Source of the DNA: Roseovarius sp. EL26
Lineage (GTDB): Bacteria > Pseudomonadota > Alphaproteobacteria > Rhodobacterales > Rhodobacteraceae
DNA: 64,000 nt
Direction: 5' to 3'
Assembly (NCBI RefSeq): GCF_900327775.1
Contig: NZ_OUMZ01000005.1
Location: 186,001 to 250,000, forward strand
Part shown: positions 27,836-37,511 of the stretch, piece by piece
How positions within the stretch are numbered: position 1 is the stretch's first letter
Layout of the letters: the number at the start of each line of letters is the position of its first letter
Notes under the pieces: generated by a model
The model's database searches: none
What the model was told of the DNA's origin: nothing
The model's input: the letters and a program-made list of their open reading frames with translations, nothing else
Translations under genes and position numbers: made by a program

Positions 27836-27840
27836 GTCAC

Positions 27841-28455
27841 TTATTCCTTACTGCTTTGCGGCTGGTATACCACCGTCACGCCGTCGGTGAAATGTAAATG
27901 TGCGTCACCGGTGATCGGATCCGAGGTTAAAATCATGCGCCCAGCCTCAAGATCACCCAAAGGGCCGGTGCTGGTTACCGTACCGGGAGTGTCGGCATAG
28001 AGCGTATCGGTTCTGGTGTTCAGCCAATCGGTTACAACGCGATAACCGTCTGCGGTTGTGATATTCACGTTCCCCATCAGCGCGGCTGTATCGTTTGCCT
28101 GATGCAGATCAGCTGTATCCGAAACGATATCTATGACCTCACCTGAGGTCAGGACGATTTGTGCGGTGACGGTGTCGGCAAATATTTTCTGCGCATCGTT
28201 TTTGTCGGGCAGGGCGGTTACGGCCTGAACCGCCATTTCATGCCCCTCGTTCATAAGGCCTGAAAATGATGGATTGGTCGCCCCCAGATCCTGAGCGCGT
28301 TTTTCAAGGTCAATCTTGGAAAAGGGAATGGCTTTGGTTGGGTCAATTTTTTCCGAGAGTAGAAACACAGTAGACAACAGGCCAAGCGCGATCAGTGGCA
28401 GGATGATTTTCATCCAAGCCACGAGCTGCGAGTGAAAGTTGTTCTTTTGTGCCAT
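27841..28455 (-). CDS. lptC: LPS export system protein LptC
   Basis: Bitopic inner-membrane component that hands LPS to LptA. 204 residues from the ATG at 28455, which sits 2 bases after the RNase D-like stop. One N-terminal membrane segment (WMKIILPLIALGLLSTVFLL) is followed by a periplasmic jelly-roll (IVLTSGEVIDIVSDTADLHQ, ALMGNVNITTADGYRVVTD, GRMILTSDPITGDAHLHFT). An upstream extension of the frame into the neighbouring gene is not used. Confidence 0.9.
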   Translation of the reverse strand: MAQKNNFHSQLVAWMKIILPLIALGLLSTVFLLSEKIDPTKAIPFSKIDLEKRAQDLGATNPSFSGLMNEGHEMAVQAVTALPDKNDAQKIFADTVTAQIVLTSGEVIDIVSDTADLHQANDTAALMGNVNITTADGYRVVTDWLNTRTDTLYADTPGTVTSTGPLGDLEAGRMILTSDPITGDAHLHFTDGVTVVYQPQSSKE

Positions 28456-28457
28456 AT

Positions 28458-29069
28458 CTAATGTGCAAAGATATCTTGCTCTGGCCAACCTGCAAGGTCC
28501 AGTTGAGCGCGTGTTGGTAGAAAATCGAAACACGATTGCGCCAACCCCATGCGCCCTTCGCGCGTCAGGTTGGTATTGAGGGTGTCGCGTAGTTTGTGCA
28601 GGTACAAAACATCCGAGGCGGCATAATCCAGTTGCGCCGCTGTCAGCTCTGGCGCGCCCCAGTCCGATGATTGCTGCTGTTTTGAGATGTCGATACCTAG
28701 CAATTCCTGCAGCAAGTTCTTCAATCCGTGACGGTCCGTATAGGTTCGAACCAGTTTGCTGGCGATTTTCGTGCAGTAAACTGGGGCGGTCAGGGCACCA
28801 AAGGCATTGTAAAGCGCCGCAATGTCAAACCGGCCAAAATGAAACAGCTTCAGCACATTCGGGTTTTCCAGCATAGCGCAGAGATTGGGGGCTTTAGTCT
28901 GGCCCAGCTCAACCTGTACCATGTGGGCATTCCCGTCCCCACCTGACATTTGCACCACGCACAGGCGGTCACGATGAGGGTTCAAACCCATAGTTTCACA
29001 ATCGATCGCCACAACAGGACCCAAGTCAAGGTCATCTGGCAGGTCGTTTTTGTATAGAAAATTTGCCAA
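28458..29069 (-). CDS. RNase D-like 3'-5' exonuclease (DEDD superfamily)
   Basis: 203 residues from a TTG start at 29069 with AAGGAGAG 5 bases upstream. The longer open frame (to 29168) would run through the tRNA-Leu gene and is not credible. ExoI VVAIDCETMGLNPHRDRLC carries the first catalytic Asp/Glu, ExoII LFHFGRFDIAALYNA the second Asp, and ExoIII QLDYAASDVLYLHKLRDTL the YxxxD motif. It lacks the HRDC domains of full RNase D, so it is the short alphaproteobacterial form, likely acting on RNA 3' ends. It is followed at once by lptC. Confidence 0.92.
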   Translation of the reverse strand: MANFLYKNDLPDDLDLGPVVAIDCETMGLNPHRDRLCVVQMSGGDGNAHMVQVELGQTKAPNLCAMLENPNVLKLFHFGRFDIAALYNAFGALTAPVYCTKIASKLVRTYTDRHGLKNLLQELLGIDISKQQQSSDWGAPELTAAQLDYAASDVLYLHKLRDTLNTNLTREGRMGLAQSCFDFLPTRAQLDLAGWPEQDIFAH

Positions 29070-29096
29070 TCGTTCTCTCCTTACTTGTGGAGAGAA

Positions 29097-29182
29097 TGGT
29101 GCCCAGGAGAGGACTCGAACCTCCACGTCCATACGGACACTAGCACCTGAAGCTAGCGCGTCTACCATTCCGCCACCTGGGC
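29097..29182 (-). tRNA. tRNA-Leu (anticodon CAG)
   Basis: Read on the minus strand the acceptor arms GCCCAGG and CCTGGGC pair perfectly, the anticodon loop TTCAGGT sits on a CTAGC/GCTAG stem (anticodon CAG), a long variable arm of the leucine type follows, and the T arm contains GGTTCGAGTCC. The 3' CCA is encoded (29097-29099). Reads CUG codons. Confidence 0.95.
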
Positions 29183-29331
29183 CGGTGTCGTGAAGCAGGC
29201 ATTTAGACCTGACCTGTCATGGTGTCAACGACGATTTCGGCATTTTGTCACAATCTTTGTGCTGTCTTGTTCAATGCGGCAGGGAAGGGTAGGAAGAAAC
29301 CAGAAGATTGCCAGAGTTGAGGGGGCCACCG

Positions 29332-30312
29332 ATGTCGAAACTTGTCACCATTTACGGCGGGTCGGGTTTTGTCGGGCGCTATATCGCGCGCCGGATGGCC
29401 AAGGCTGGTTGGCGGGTTCGCGTGGCTGTGCGGCGCCCGAACGAGGCGATGCATGTCAAAACATGTGGTGTTGTTGGGCAGGTCGAGCCGGTCCTGTGCA
29501 ATATCCGTGATGAAGACAGTGTGCGTGCCGCCATGCTGGGGGCGGATGCGGTGATCAACTGCGTTGGCACATTTGACCGCAAGGGCCGCAATAATTTCGA
29601 TGCTGTTCAGCATCAAGGTCCTGAGCGAATCGCACGTTGGGCTGCAGCAAATGGTGTTAGTCAGCTTGTGCATATTTCAGCGATTGGTGCTGATGAGGAA
29701 TCGGATAGCCAGTATTGCCAATCCAAGGCGCTGGGTGAGGCGGCAATTCTTGGGCATTTTCCTTCTGCTGTGATTTTGCGCCCGTCTGTTGTTTTTGGAA
29801 CCGAGGATGGCTTCTTCAATCGGTTCGCCGGAATGACACGCTGGGGTCCTGTGTTGCCAGTGGTGGGCGGAGATACAAAATTCCAGCCGGTGTATGTTGA
29901 TGATGTCGCTGCCGCTGCCGCGCTCGGTGCTGAAGGCCAAGCTGGGGCAGGAGTGTACGAACTGGGTGGGCCCGACGTGCAAAGTTTCCGCGAATTGATG
30001 CAGCAGATGTTGGATGTCATTCGGCGCCGTCGTCTCATTGCGAATATTCCGTTCTGGATTGCGGGCATTCTGGGCGGCGTGATGGAGTTGACGCAAACCT
30101 TGTCTTTGGGCATCGTGCCGGCTCAGATCACCCGTGATCAGGTGAAAAGCCTGCGACGTGACAACGTTGTGGCGCAAGACGCACTCGGCTTTGAGGAGCT
30201 GGGTATTAAGCCCGTGGCGATGGCTGCTGTTCTGCCAGATTACTTATGGCGTTTTCGCCCCGCCGGGCAATACGAGGCGATCAAAGAATCCGCTGGCAAG
30301 TTGGGCGGCTGA
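29332..30312 (+). CDS. NAD(P)-binding SDR protein of the complex I NDUFA9-like group
   Basis: 326 residues from ATG 29332 (the frame can be extended 8 residues upstream). The Rossmann signature VTIYGGSGFVGRYIARRMAK is at the N-terminus and VAVRRPNEAMHV follows, which suggests NADP preference (Arg-Arg after strand 2). GVSQLVHISAIGADEESDSQY and YCQSKALGEAAIL provide the atypical SDR active-site region. Related proteins are annotated as complex I NDUFA9 subunit family; whether it associates with complex I is unknown. It is convergent with uppP, one base between stops. Confidence 0.85.
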   Translation: MSKLVTIYGGSGFVGRYIARRMAKAGWRVRVAVRRPNEAMHVKTCGVVGQVEPVLCNIRDEDSVRAAMLGADAVINCVGTFDRKGRNNFDAVQHQGPERIARWAAANGVSQLVHISAIGADEESDSQYCQSKALGEAAILGHFPSAVILRPSVVFGTEDGFFNRFAGMTRWGPVLPVVGGDTKFQPVYVDDVAAAAALGAEGQAGAGVYELGGPDVQSFRELMQQMLDVIRRRRLIANIPFWIAGILGGVMELTQTLSLGIVPAQITRDQVKSLRRDNVVAQDALGFEELGIKPVAMAAVLPDYLWRFRPAGQYEAIKESAGKLGG

Positions 30313-30313
30313 T

Positions 30314-31117
30314 TTAGGTATAGGCGATCACCAACAGGGCGATGCCCAGTATGATCCGGTAAATCACATAGGGTGTGAAGCTGATGCTGTTGAGTAATCG
30401 CATCATCAAGCTGAGCGCGATCAATGCCGCCCAAAAGGCAAAGAAGGCAGCAATTGCGCCATCGCGGATCAGGGCGGTGTTGGCGGTTATGATCACCTCA
30501 CTGCCCAAGTATGCTCCGCTGGCGATGATCGTTGGGATCGACATCAGCATTGATAGTTTGGCCGCATCGCGCCGTGCATAGCCCAGAAAACGCGCGCCGG
30601 TGATGGTAATGCCGGAGCGAGATGTGCCGGGGATCAGTGCGATGGATTGCCAGACGCCCAGGATCATTGCGTCTTGTACGCTCCAGTCCTTTTGGCTTTG
30701 ATGGGTTTCACCGATCTGGTCTGACCAATACAGCAGCACACCAAACACCAGCATGGCCCAACCAATCACTTTGATTGACCGCATCATCTCATCGAGTCCA
30801 GTCATGTGCAGGATCAGGCCCAGTGCGACAACCGGAATCGAGCTGACAAGCAGCAAGAGCGCGAGTTTAGCCCCTTGAGTGTCGATCCGGCCCATCATCA
30901 ATTGCGGGAGCCCCAGAATTGCGGCTCTGACATCGGACCAGAAATAGAGAATGACGGCGAAAAGGGTGCCAAGGTGCACCGCGACATCAATCACCTGACC
31001 TTGATCTGCAAGTCCGGTCAGCGCGGGTAAAAGAATCAGGTGCCCTGAGGACGATACTGGCAAAAATTCTGTCAGCCCCTGAATGGCGGCAATAAGGATC
31101 AGGTGAAGTATTGGCAT
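30314..31117 (-). CDS. uppP: Undecaprenyl-diphosphatase
   Basis: Integral membrane enzyme that recycles undecaprenyl pyrophosphate to the carrier lipid for peptidoglycan and polysaccharide synthesis. 267 residues, about eight hydrophobic segments. The catalytic region AIQGLTEFLPVSSSGHLILL is complete and the second motif IPGTSRSGITITGARFLG is present. It supports the many glycan genes in this window by recycling lipid carrier; it stands alone on its strand. Confidence 0.95.
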   Translation of the reverse strand: MPILHLILIAAIQGLTEFLPVSSSGHLILLPALTGLADQGQVIDVAVHLGTLFAVILYFWSDVRAAILGLPQLMMGRIDTQGAKLALLLLVSSIPVVALGLILHMTGLDEMMRSIKVIGWAMLVFGVLLYWSDQIGETHQSQKDWSVQDAMILGVWQSIALIPGTSRSGITITGARFLGYARRDAAKLSMLMSIPTIIASGAYLGSEVIITANTALIRDGAIAAFFAFWAALIALSLMMRLLNSISFTPYVIYRIILGIALLVIAYT

Positions 31118-31336
31118 GCGTGGGTTCCGTTGAACTTAGGGGTACAGCTATAACCCATTGAGTTTTCTTGGGAAGATCGTATTTAAATCCGACTCGGACC
31201 TAAAATGTTGAAAATTTGTTTCCGATACGCTCGGTGTGGTGGAGGTATTTTAATAATAGGTAAACTTTTATGACTTTATTTTCTACAAAGCATTCGCTAA
31301 ACAGGCTCTGACACCAGAGAAACCGGAGGCCATGCT

Positions 31337-32770
31337 GTGGCAAAGCAACCGATGTTAAAATTTGTATCCGTGGATCGTGACATGCCGCAAAAGCGCATGG
31401 CGGAGGAGCGGAATCAGGATTTCCATGAAATTTATGCGGAATACGCCGACGCAAAGGCCAAAGAGCAGGCCAGTCGGTGTAGTCAATGCGGTGTGCCCTA
31501 CTGTCAGACCCATTGCCCGCTTCAAAACAATATCCCTGACTGGCTGCGCCTGACGGCCGAGGGGCGCCTGGAAGAGGCGTATCAAACCAGCCAGATGACC
31601 AACACCTTTCCGGAAATATGCGGTCGCATCTGTCCGCAGGACCGGTTGTGTGAAGGGAACTGCGTGATCGAACAATCGGGTCATGGTACAGTTACTATTG
31701 GTTCGGTCGAGAAGTATTTGACGGATACCGCTTGGGAAAACGGTTGGGTGAAACCGATTGTACCGCAGCACGAACGTGTTGAATCCGTTGGTATTATTGG
31801 TGCAGGACCGGGCGGCTTGGCAGCAGCGGATGTGTTGCGGCGCGCGGGTGTGCAAGTGACCGTATATGATCGGCACGACCGCGCAGGTGGCTTGCTGACC
31901 TATGGTATTCCGGGCTTTAAGCTTGAGAAAGACGTGGTGCTGCGCCGGGTAGAGCAACTGGCGCAGGCGGGTGTCGCGTTTGTAATGAATTGCGATGTCG
32001 GGACGGACATCACATTCGAGGAATTGCGTAGCAAACACAGTGCGTTACTGATTGCGACCGGCGTTTATAAATCACGCGATCTGCAGGGTCCGGGGTCCGG
32101 GGCGCAGGGGATTGTGCGGGCGATTGATTATCTGACCGCCAGTAACAAGCTGAACTTTGAGGATACGGTGCCCGAATTTGAAAGCGGTGAGCTGAACGCC
32201 GAGGGCAAACGTGTTGTCGTGATCGGTGGTGGTGATACGGCGATGGACTGTGTTCGAACGGCGATCCGGCAAGGGGCGACTTCGGTCAAATGCCTGTATC
32301 GCCGTGACCGGGAGAACATGCCGGGCAGCCAGCGTGAGACGCAAAATGCAGAAGAGGAAGGTGTTGAATTTCAGTGGCTTAGCGCGCCATTGGCGTTCTC
32401 GGGTGACCCGGTGAATTCCGTAAAAGTGCAACAAATGCGCCTTGGAACACCGGATGCTAGCGGCCGACGCAGCCCTGAGCCGATTGACGGGGCCGAGATT
32501 GATGAACCTGCGGATCTGGTAATCAAAGCGCTGGGATTTGAGCCGGAAGATCTGCCAAGCCTTTGGAATGAAGGCGAATTGGAGGTGACCGATTGGGGCA
32601 CCGTCAAAGCGCAGTTCACCACTGGGCAGACCTCAATGGACGGTGTGTTTGCCGTGGGCGATATCGTGCGCGGGGCATCCTTGGTGGTTTGGGCCATCAA
32701 AGACGGCCGCGATTCAGCTGAGGCCATTCTGGATTACCTGAACAGTAAACAGGCCGTCGCGGCCGAATAA
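31337..32770 (+). CDS. gltD: Glutamate synthase (NADPH) small subunit
   Basis: Passes electrons from NADPH to the large subunit for glutamate formation. 477 residues from GTG 31337 with GGAGG 8 bases upstream. Iron-sulfur cysteines lie in SRCSQCGVPYCQTHCPLQ and EICGRICPQDRLCEGNCV. The FAD site is IIGAGPGGLAAADVLRRAG and the NADPH site VVVIGGGDTAMDCVRTAIR. DGVFAVGDIVRGASLVVWAI is the final FAD motif. It precedes gltB by 158 bases, which hold a striking palindrome. Confidence 0.97.
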   Translation: MAKQPMLKFVSVDRDMPQKRMAEERNQDFHEIYAEYADAKAKEQASRCSQCGVPYCQTHCPLQNNIPDWLRLTAEGRLEEAYQTSQMTNTFPEICGRICPQDRLCEGNCVIEQSGHGTVTIGSVEKYLTDTAWENGWVKPIVPQHERVESVGIIGAGPGGLAAADVLRRAGVQVTVYDRHDRAGGLLTYGIPGFKLEKDVVLRRVEQLAQAGVAFVMNCDVGTDITFEELRSKHSALLIATGVYKSRDLQGPGSGAQGIVRAIDYLTASNKLNFEDTVPEFESGELNAEGKRVVVIGGGDTAMDCVRTAIRQGATSVKCLYRRDRENMPGSQRETQNAEEEGVEFQWLSAPLAFSGDPVNSVKVQQMRLGTPDASGRRSPEPIDGAEIDEPADLVIKALGFEPEDLPSLWNEGELEVTDWGTVKAQFTTGQTSMDGVFAVGDIVRGASLVVWAIKDGRDSAEAILDYLNSKQAVAAE

Positions 32771-32773
32771 AAT

Positions 32774-32799
32774 GCGTACAGCCTGTACAGGATGTACGC
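32774..32799. promoter_or_regulatory. 26-bp near-perfect palindrome between gltD and gltB
   Basis: Two 13-base arms mirror each other at 12 positions. The palindrome contains three GTAC cores spaced exactly 9 bases apart, with outer arms GCGTACA and TGTACGC and a central TGTACA. A fourth TGTACA is at 32806-32811. It begins 4 bases after the gltD stop; it could be an operator or an RNA hairpin. Confidence 0.55.
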
Positions 32800-32928
32800 A
32801 CGTTATGTACACAAATCGGTCTGGTTCCATTGCTGCGCAGGAATTGCAGTTGGAATGCTAGATGCGGGCGAAAAAGCGAGATTAGGGCAAAGGCCCTGAC
32901 CCACCGAGTAAAGGAAGGGTAAAGACCA

Positions 32929-35900
32929 ATGAAGAAACTGGATCTTAACTGGGCGGCCAAAGAAGAGGCCAAACGTAAGTGGCTGGCCGAGAATGGCATG
33001 TACGCCGAGGAGGAGGAGCACTCCTCTTGTGGTGTTGGTTTGGTGGTCTCGGTTGATGGGCAACCCTCGCGCCGCGTGGTTGAGGCCGGGATTGATGCGC
33101 TCAAAGCGATCTGGCACCGCGGCGCGGTGGATGCCGATGGCAAAACTGGCGATGGCGCGGGCATCCACGTGCAGATCCCGGTGCCGTTTATTTATGACCA
33201 GATCCGCCGCACGGGCCACGAGCCACGACAGGATCAGTTGGTTGCTGTTGGACAAGTGTTTTTGCCACGGACCGATTTTGGTGCGCAGGAGGCGTGCCGG
33301 ACAATCGTGGAAACCGAAGTGCTGCGTATGGGGCACACAATCTATGGCTGGCGGCATGTGCCGGTGGATGTGACGTGTCTGGGGGAAAAGGCCAACGCCA
33401 CCCGGCCCGAGATTGAACAGATCCTGATTTCCAACGCAAAAGACATCGATGAAGACGATTTCGAGCGCGAACTTTATGTGATCCGTCGCCGGATCGAAAA
33501 AGCAGTGACCGAGGCCAACATCAACGGACTTTATATTGCGTCGCTGTCGTGCCGGTCGATCATCTACAAGGGCATGATGCTGGCGGAAGAGGTGGCAGTC
33601 TTTTACCCCGATCTGATGGACGAGCGGTTCATCTCTAGCTTTGCGATTTATCACCAACGTTATTCGACCAATACTTTCCCGCAGTGGTGGCTGGCGCAGC
33701 CGTTCCGCATGTTGGCCCATAACGGTGAGATCAACACGCTTAAGGGCAACATGAACTGGATGAAAAGCCATGAGATCCGCATGGCAAGCAATTCATTCGG
33801 AGAGATGGCCGAAGATATCAAACCGATCATTGCAGGAGGGTCATCAGACTCGGCTGCTTTGGATGCGGTGTTTGAGGTGCTGGTGCGTGCGGGCCGGTCG
33901 GCCCCTATGGCGAAAACCATGCTGGTGCCGGAAAGCTGGTCCAAGCAGGCCGAGGAACTGCCGCAGGCGTGGCGCGATATGTATTCATATTGCAATTCGG
34001 TGATGGAACCATGGGATGGGCCAGCGGCATTGGCGATGACCGATGGACGTTGGGTTTGCGCGGGGCTTGACCGAAACGGGTTGCGCCCAATGCGTTATGT
34101 TTTGACCGGTGATGGTCTGGTGATTGCCGGGTCTGAGGCCGGGATGGTGCCAATTGATGAAGCGTCGGTTATTGAAAAAGGCGCGCTTGGACCCGGGCAG
34201 ATGCTGGCCGTGGACATGAAAAAGGGCGTCATGTACCGCGATAATGAGATCAAGGATAAGCTGTCGCAAGCCTTGCCATTTGATGAATGGGTCAACCGGA
34301 TCAACGATCTGGAGCAGGAACTTGCGGGCGTCACTGAGAAGCCAATTTTTACCGGGGCCGAATTGCGCCAACGGCAGAATGCGGCGGGTTATACCATTGA
34401 AGAGCTGGAACAAATTCTGGCGCCAATGGCTGAAGACGGCAAAGAAACACTGGCCAGTATGGGCGATGATACACCGTCCGCGGTCTTGTCAGCGCAGTAC
34501 CGGCCATTGAGCCATTTCTTCCGTCAGAATTTCAGTCAGGTGACGAACCCGCCGATTGATAGCCTGCGCGAATATCGGGTGATGAGCCTGAAGACGCGGT
34601 TCGGGAACCTCAAAAACGTGCTGGATGAAAGCGGCGCGCAGACCGAGATTATCGTGCTGGAAAGCCCGTTTCTGGGCAATGCCCAATGGGCCGAGCTGCA
34701 AAGCCATTTCAACGCTGATGTGGCCGAGATTGATTGTACCTTTGTCAGCGGTTCGGGGGCCTTGCAGGCGGGGTTAGAGCGGATCCGGGCCGAAGCCGAA
34801 GATGCGGTACGCTCTGGTGCCGGACATATTGTTTTGACCGATCAACATCTGGATGCAGACAAGATCGGCATGTCGATGATTTTGGCGACCTCTGCCGTAC
34901 ATAGCCATCTGACACGCAAGGGATTGCGAACCTTCTGTTCGTTGAATGTGCGGTCGGCGGAATGTATCGACCCACATTATTTTGCCGTGCTGATCGGTGC
35001 GGGTGCAACCGTTGTGAACGCCTATCTGGCCGAGGATTCTATCGCTGACCGTCTGGAGCGGGGCCTGCTGGATGGCAGTTTGACCGAGAACATTGCGCGC
35101 TATCGCAACGCGATTGATCAGGGTCTGTTGAAGATCATGGCCAAGATGGGGATCTCGGTCGTGTCCTCTTATCGTGGTGGAATGAACTTTGAGGCGGTCG
35201 GTCTGAGCCGGGCGATGTGTGCAGAATACTTCCCCGGGTTAACCAGCCGGATCAGTGGCATTGGCGTTTCGGGCATTCAGACGAAGTTGGAAGAAGTGCA
35301 CGCACGGGCCTTTGGCGCCGGGCAGGATATTTTGCCCATTGGCGGGTTCTACAAAGCGCGCAAGTCGGGTGAAACCCATGCCTGGGCGGCGACCAACATG
35401 CACATGCTGCAGATGGCGTGTAACAATGCCAGCTATGCCCTGTGGCAGCGGTATTCGAAAACCATGCAGTCAAATCCACCGATTCACATTCGTGACCTGA
35501 TGGCGATCAAACCGATGGGAGAGGCGATTGCACTGGAAGAGGTCGAAAGCGTGACAGCGATCCGAAAACGGTTCGTGACGCCGGGCATGTCGCTGGGGGC
35601 ATTGAGCCCGGAGGCGCATAAGACGCTGAACGTGGCGATGAACCGGATTGGGGCGCGCTCGGACAGTGGAGAGGGTGGCGAAGATCCGGCGCATTTTGTG
35701 CCGGAGGCCAATGGGGATAATCCGTCTGCAAAGATCAAGCAGGTGGCCTCAGGCCGGTTTGGGGTGACTGCGGAATACCTGAACCAGTGTGAAGAGCTGG
35801 AGATCAAGGTGGCGCAGGGCGCGAAGCCCGGTGAGGGTGGTCAGCTGCCGGGGATGAAGGTCACTGACCTGATCGCGCGGCTGCGGCATTCGACCAAGGG

Positions 35901-37461
35901 CGTGACATTGATTTCACCGCCGCCACATCATGATATTTACTCGATCGAGGATTTGGCGCAGCTGATTTATGATCTCAAGCAGATCAACCCGACGGTCAAA
36001 GTGACGGTCAAGCTGGTTGCGCAATCGGGTGTGGGCACAATTGCCGCTGGTGTGGCCAAGGCCAAGGCGGATGTTATTCTGGTCTCGGGTCATAATGGCG
36101 GTACCGGGGCCAGCCCGGCAACGTCGATCAAATATGCCGGATTGCCGTGGGAGATGGGCCTGACTGAGGCGCATCAGGTGCTGAGCATGAACAACCTGCG
36201 TGAGCGCATTACCCTGCGCACCGATGGTGGCTTGCGTACTGGGCGCGATATCGTGATGGCGGCGATGATGGGGGCTGAGGAATATGGTATCGGTACTGCC
36301 GCGCTGATTGCGATGGGCTGCATTATGGTGCGCCAGTGTCAGAGCAACACCTGTCCGGTTGGGGTCTGTACACAAGATGAGGCGCTGCGTGGCAAGTTTA
36401 CTGGCAACGCGGAGAAGGTTGTGAACTTGATCACCTTCTATGCGCAGGAAGTGCGGGAAATTCTGGCCAGCATTGGCGCGCGATCATTGGATGAGGTGAT
36501 TGGACGGGCGGATCTGCTGACGCAGGTTTCGCGTGGCTCGGCGCATCTGGATGATCTGGATCTTAACCCGATGTTGATCACCGTGGGTGGTGTGGGCGAG
36601 GCGGCATATGACCGCAATCGTCCGCGGACCGAAGTGCCTGATACGCTGGACGCTGAAATTGTGCGCGATGCCAGCCGGTTCCTGGAAGACGGAGAAAAGA
36701 TGCAGCTGCATTACGCGGTGCAAAACACGCACCGGACGGTGGGCACGCGAGTGTCGAGCCATATCGTGCGGAACTTCGGCATGCGCAACACGTTGCAACC
36801 GGACCATTTGACGGTGAAGTTGTCGGGTAGTGCGGGGCAGTCGCTGGGGGCTTTTGCGGCACCGGGGCTGAAGATCGAAGTGTCGGGCGATGCCAACGAC
36901 TATGTCGGCAAAGGCCTGTCTGGCGGCACCATCGTGGTGCATCCACCGCAAAGCAGCCCGTTGGTGGCCGCAGATAACACCATCATCGGCAATACCGTAT
37001 TGTACGGCGCGACCGATGGGCATCTGTTTGCCGCAGGTCGCGCAGGTGAACGGTTCGCGGTTCGAAACTCTGGCGCGAAGGTGGTGATCGAGGGCTGTGG
37101 CAGCAACGGTTGTGAATACATGACTGGCGGTGTTGCTGTGATCCTTGGCTCAATCGGTGCCAACTTTGGCGCAGGGATGACCGGGGGTATGGCCTATCTT
37201 TATGATCCTGAAGGACGGTCTGCGACGTTGATTAATCACGAGACGTTGGTCGCTTGCCCTGTGCAGGATGTGCATTGGCAAAATGAGCTGAAGGGGCTGG
37301 TTGAACGCCATGCCGCTGAGACCGGCAGCCGCAAAGCTCAGGATATCTTGCAGCATTGGGAGGCCGAACTGGGTAACTTCGTTCAGCTGTGCCCAACCGA
37401 GATGCTGGATAAACTGCCACATCCTCTGGGGCATGAGGCGAAGGCTATTCCAGCGGAGTAA
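32929..37461 (+). CDS. gltB: Glutamate synthase (NADPH) large subunit
   Basis: Catalyses glutamine + 2-oxoglutarate to two glutamates. 1510 residues, full length. The amidotransferase nucleophile is Cys34 (EHSSCGVGLVV), exposed after removal of the propeptide. IYHQRYSTNTFPQW and LAHNGEINTLKGN are the class II glutaminase motifs. The FMN domain includes GSDSGEGGEDP-like ARSDSGEGGEDPAHF, VSGHNGGTGASPATSIKYAG, and the 3Fe-4S loop CIMVRQCQSNTCPVGVCTQD. The C-terminal GXGXG beta-helix follows. It partners gltD just upstream; the ATG has GGAAGGG before it. Confidence 0.98.
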   Translation: MKKLDLNWAAKEEAKRKWLAENGMYAEEEEHSSCGVGLVVSVDGQPSRRVVEAGIDALKAIWHRGAVDADGKTGDGAGIHVQIPVPFIYDQIRRTGHEPRQDQLVAVGQVFLPRTDFGAQEACRTIVETEVLRMGHTIYGWRHVPVDVTCLGEKANATRPEIEQILISNAKDIDEDDFERELYVIRRRIEKAVTEANINGLYIASLSCRSIIYKGMMLAEEVAVFYPDLMDERFISSFAIYHQRYSTNTFPQWWLAQPFRMLAHNGEINTLKGNMNWMKSHEIRMASNSFGEMAEDIKPIIAGGSSDSAALDAVFEVLVRAGRSAPMAKTMLVPESWSKQAEELPQAWRDMYSYCNSVMEPWDGPAALAMTDGRWVCAGLDRNGLRPMRYVLTGDGLVIAGSEAGMVPIDEASVIEKGALGPGQMLAVDMKKGVMYRDNEIKDKLSQALPFDEWVNRINDLEQELAGVTEKPIFTGAELRQRQNAAGYTIEELEQILAPMAEDGKETLASMGDDTPSAVLSAQYRPLSHFFRQNFSQVTNPPIDSLREYRVMSLKTRFGNLKNVLDESGAQTEIIVLESPFLGNAQWAELQSHFNADVAEIDCTFVSGSGALQAGLERIRAEAEDAVRSGAGHIVLTDQHLDADKIGMSMILATSAVHSHLTRKGLRTFCSLNVRSAECIDPHYFAVLIGAGATVVNAYLAEDSIADRLERGLLDGSLTENIARYRNAIDQGLLKIMAKMGISVVSSYRGGMNFEAVGLSRAMCAEYFPGLTSRISGIGVSGIQTKLEEVHARAFGAGQDILPIGGFYKARKSGETHAWAATNMHMLQMACNNASYALWQRYSKTMQSNPPIHIRDLMAIKPMGEAIALEEVESVTAIRKRFVTPGMSLGALSPEAHKTLNVAMNRIGARSDSGEGGEDPAHFVPEANGDNPSAKIKQVASGRFGVTAEYLNQCEELEIKVAQGAKPGEGGQLPGMKVTDLIARLRHSTKGVTLISPPPHHDIYSIEDLAQLIYDLKQINPTVKVTVKLVAQSGVGTIAAGVAKAKADVILVSGHNGGTGASPATSIKYAGLPWEMGLTEAHQVLSMNNLRERITLRTDGGLRTGRDIVMAAMMGAEEYGIGTAALIAMGCIMVRQCQSNTCPVGVCTQDEALRGKFTGNAEKVVNLITFYAQEVREILASIGARSLDEVIGRADLLTQVSRGSAHLDDLDLNPMLITVGGVGEAAYDRNRPRTEVPDTLDAEIVRDASRFLEDGEKMQLHYAVQNTHRTVGTRVSSHIVRNFGMRNTLQPDHLTVKLSGSAGQSLGAFAAPGLKIEVSGDANDYVGKGLSGGTIVVHPPQSSPLVAADNTIIGNTVLYGATDGHLFAAGRAGERFAVRNSGAKVVIEGCGSNGCEYMTGGVAVILGSIGANFGAGMTGGMAYLYDPEGRSATLINHETLVACPVQDVHWQNELKGLVERHAAETGSRKAQDILQHWEAELGNFVQLCPTEMLDKLPHPLGHEAKAIPAE

Positions 37462-37480
37462 GTGATTTCATGTATGAAGC

Positions 37481-37505
37481 ACAAGGCTAGCATAGCTCGC
37501 CTTGT
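37481..37505. terminator. Hairpin between converging gltB and tetR
   Basis: Arms ACAAGGC and GCCTTGT, continued by AGC/GCT after one mismatch, flank an ATA loop. It lies 20 bases after the gltB stop and 7 bases before the tetR stop. No long T-run, so efficiency is uncertain. Confidence 0.5.
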
Positions 37506-37511
37506 TGCGTT

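Noticed and set aside
29070..29168. N-terminal extension of the RNase D-like gene
   Set aside because: It would run through the tRNA-Leu gene; the TTG at 29069 has a strong ribosome site and matches the family start.
31355..32038. 227-residue antisense frame in gltD
   Set aside because: gltD motifs are complete on the plus strand; no ribosome site or family match for the other strand.
32803..33771. 322-residue antisense frame opposite the start of gltB
   Set aside because: gltB is clearly real on the plus strand; this frame has no recognised motif or ribosome site.
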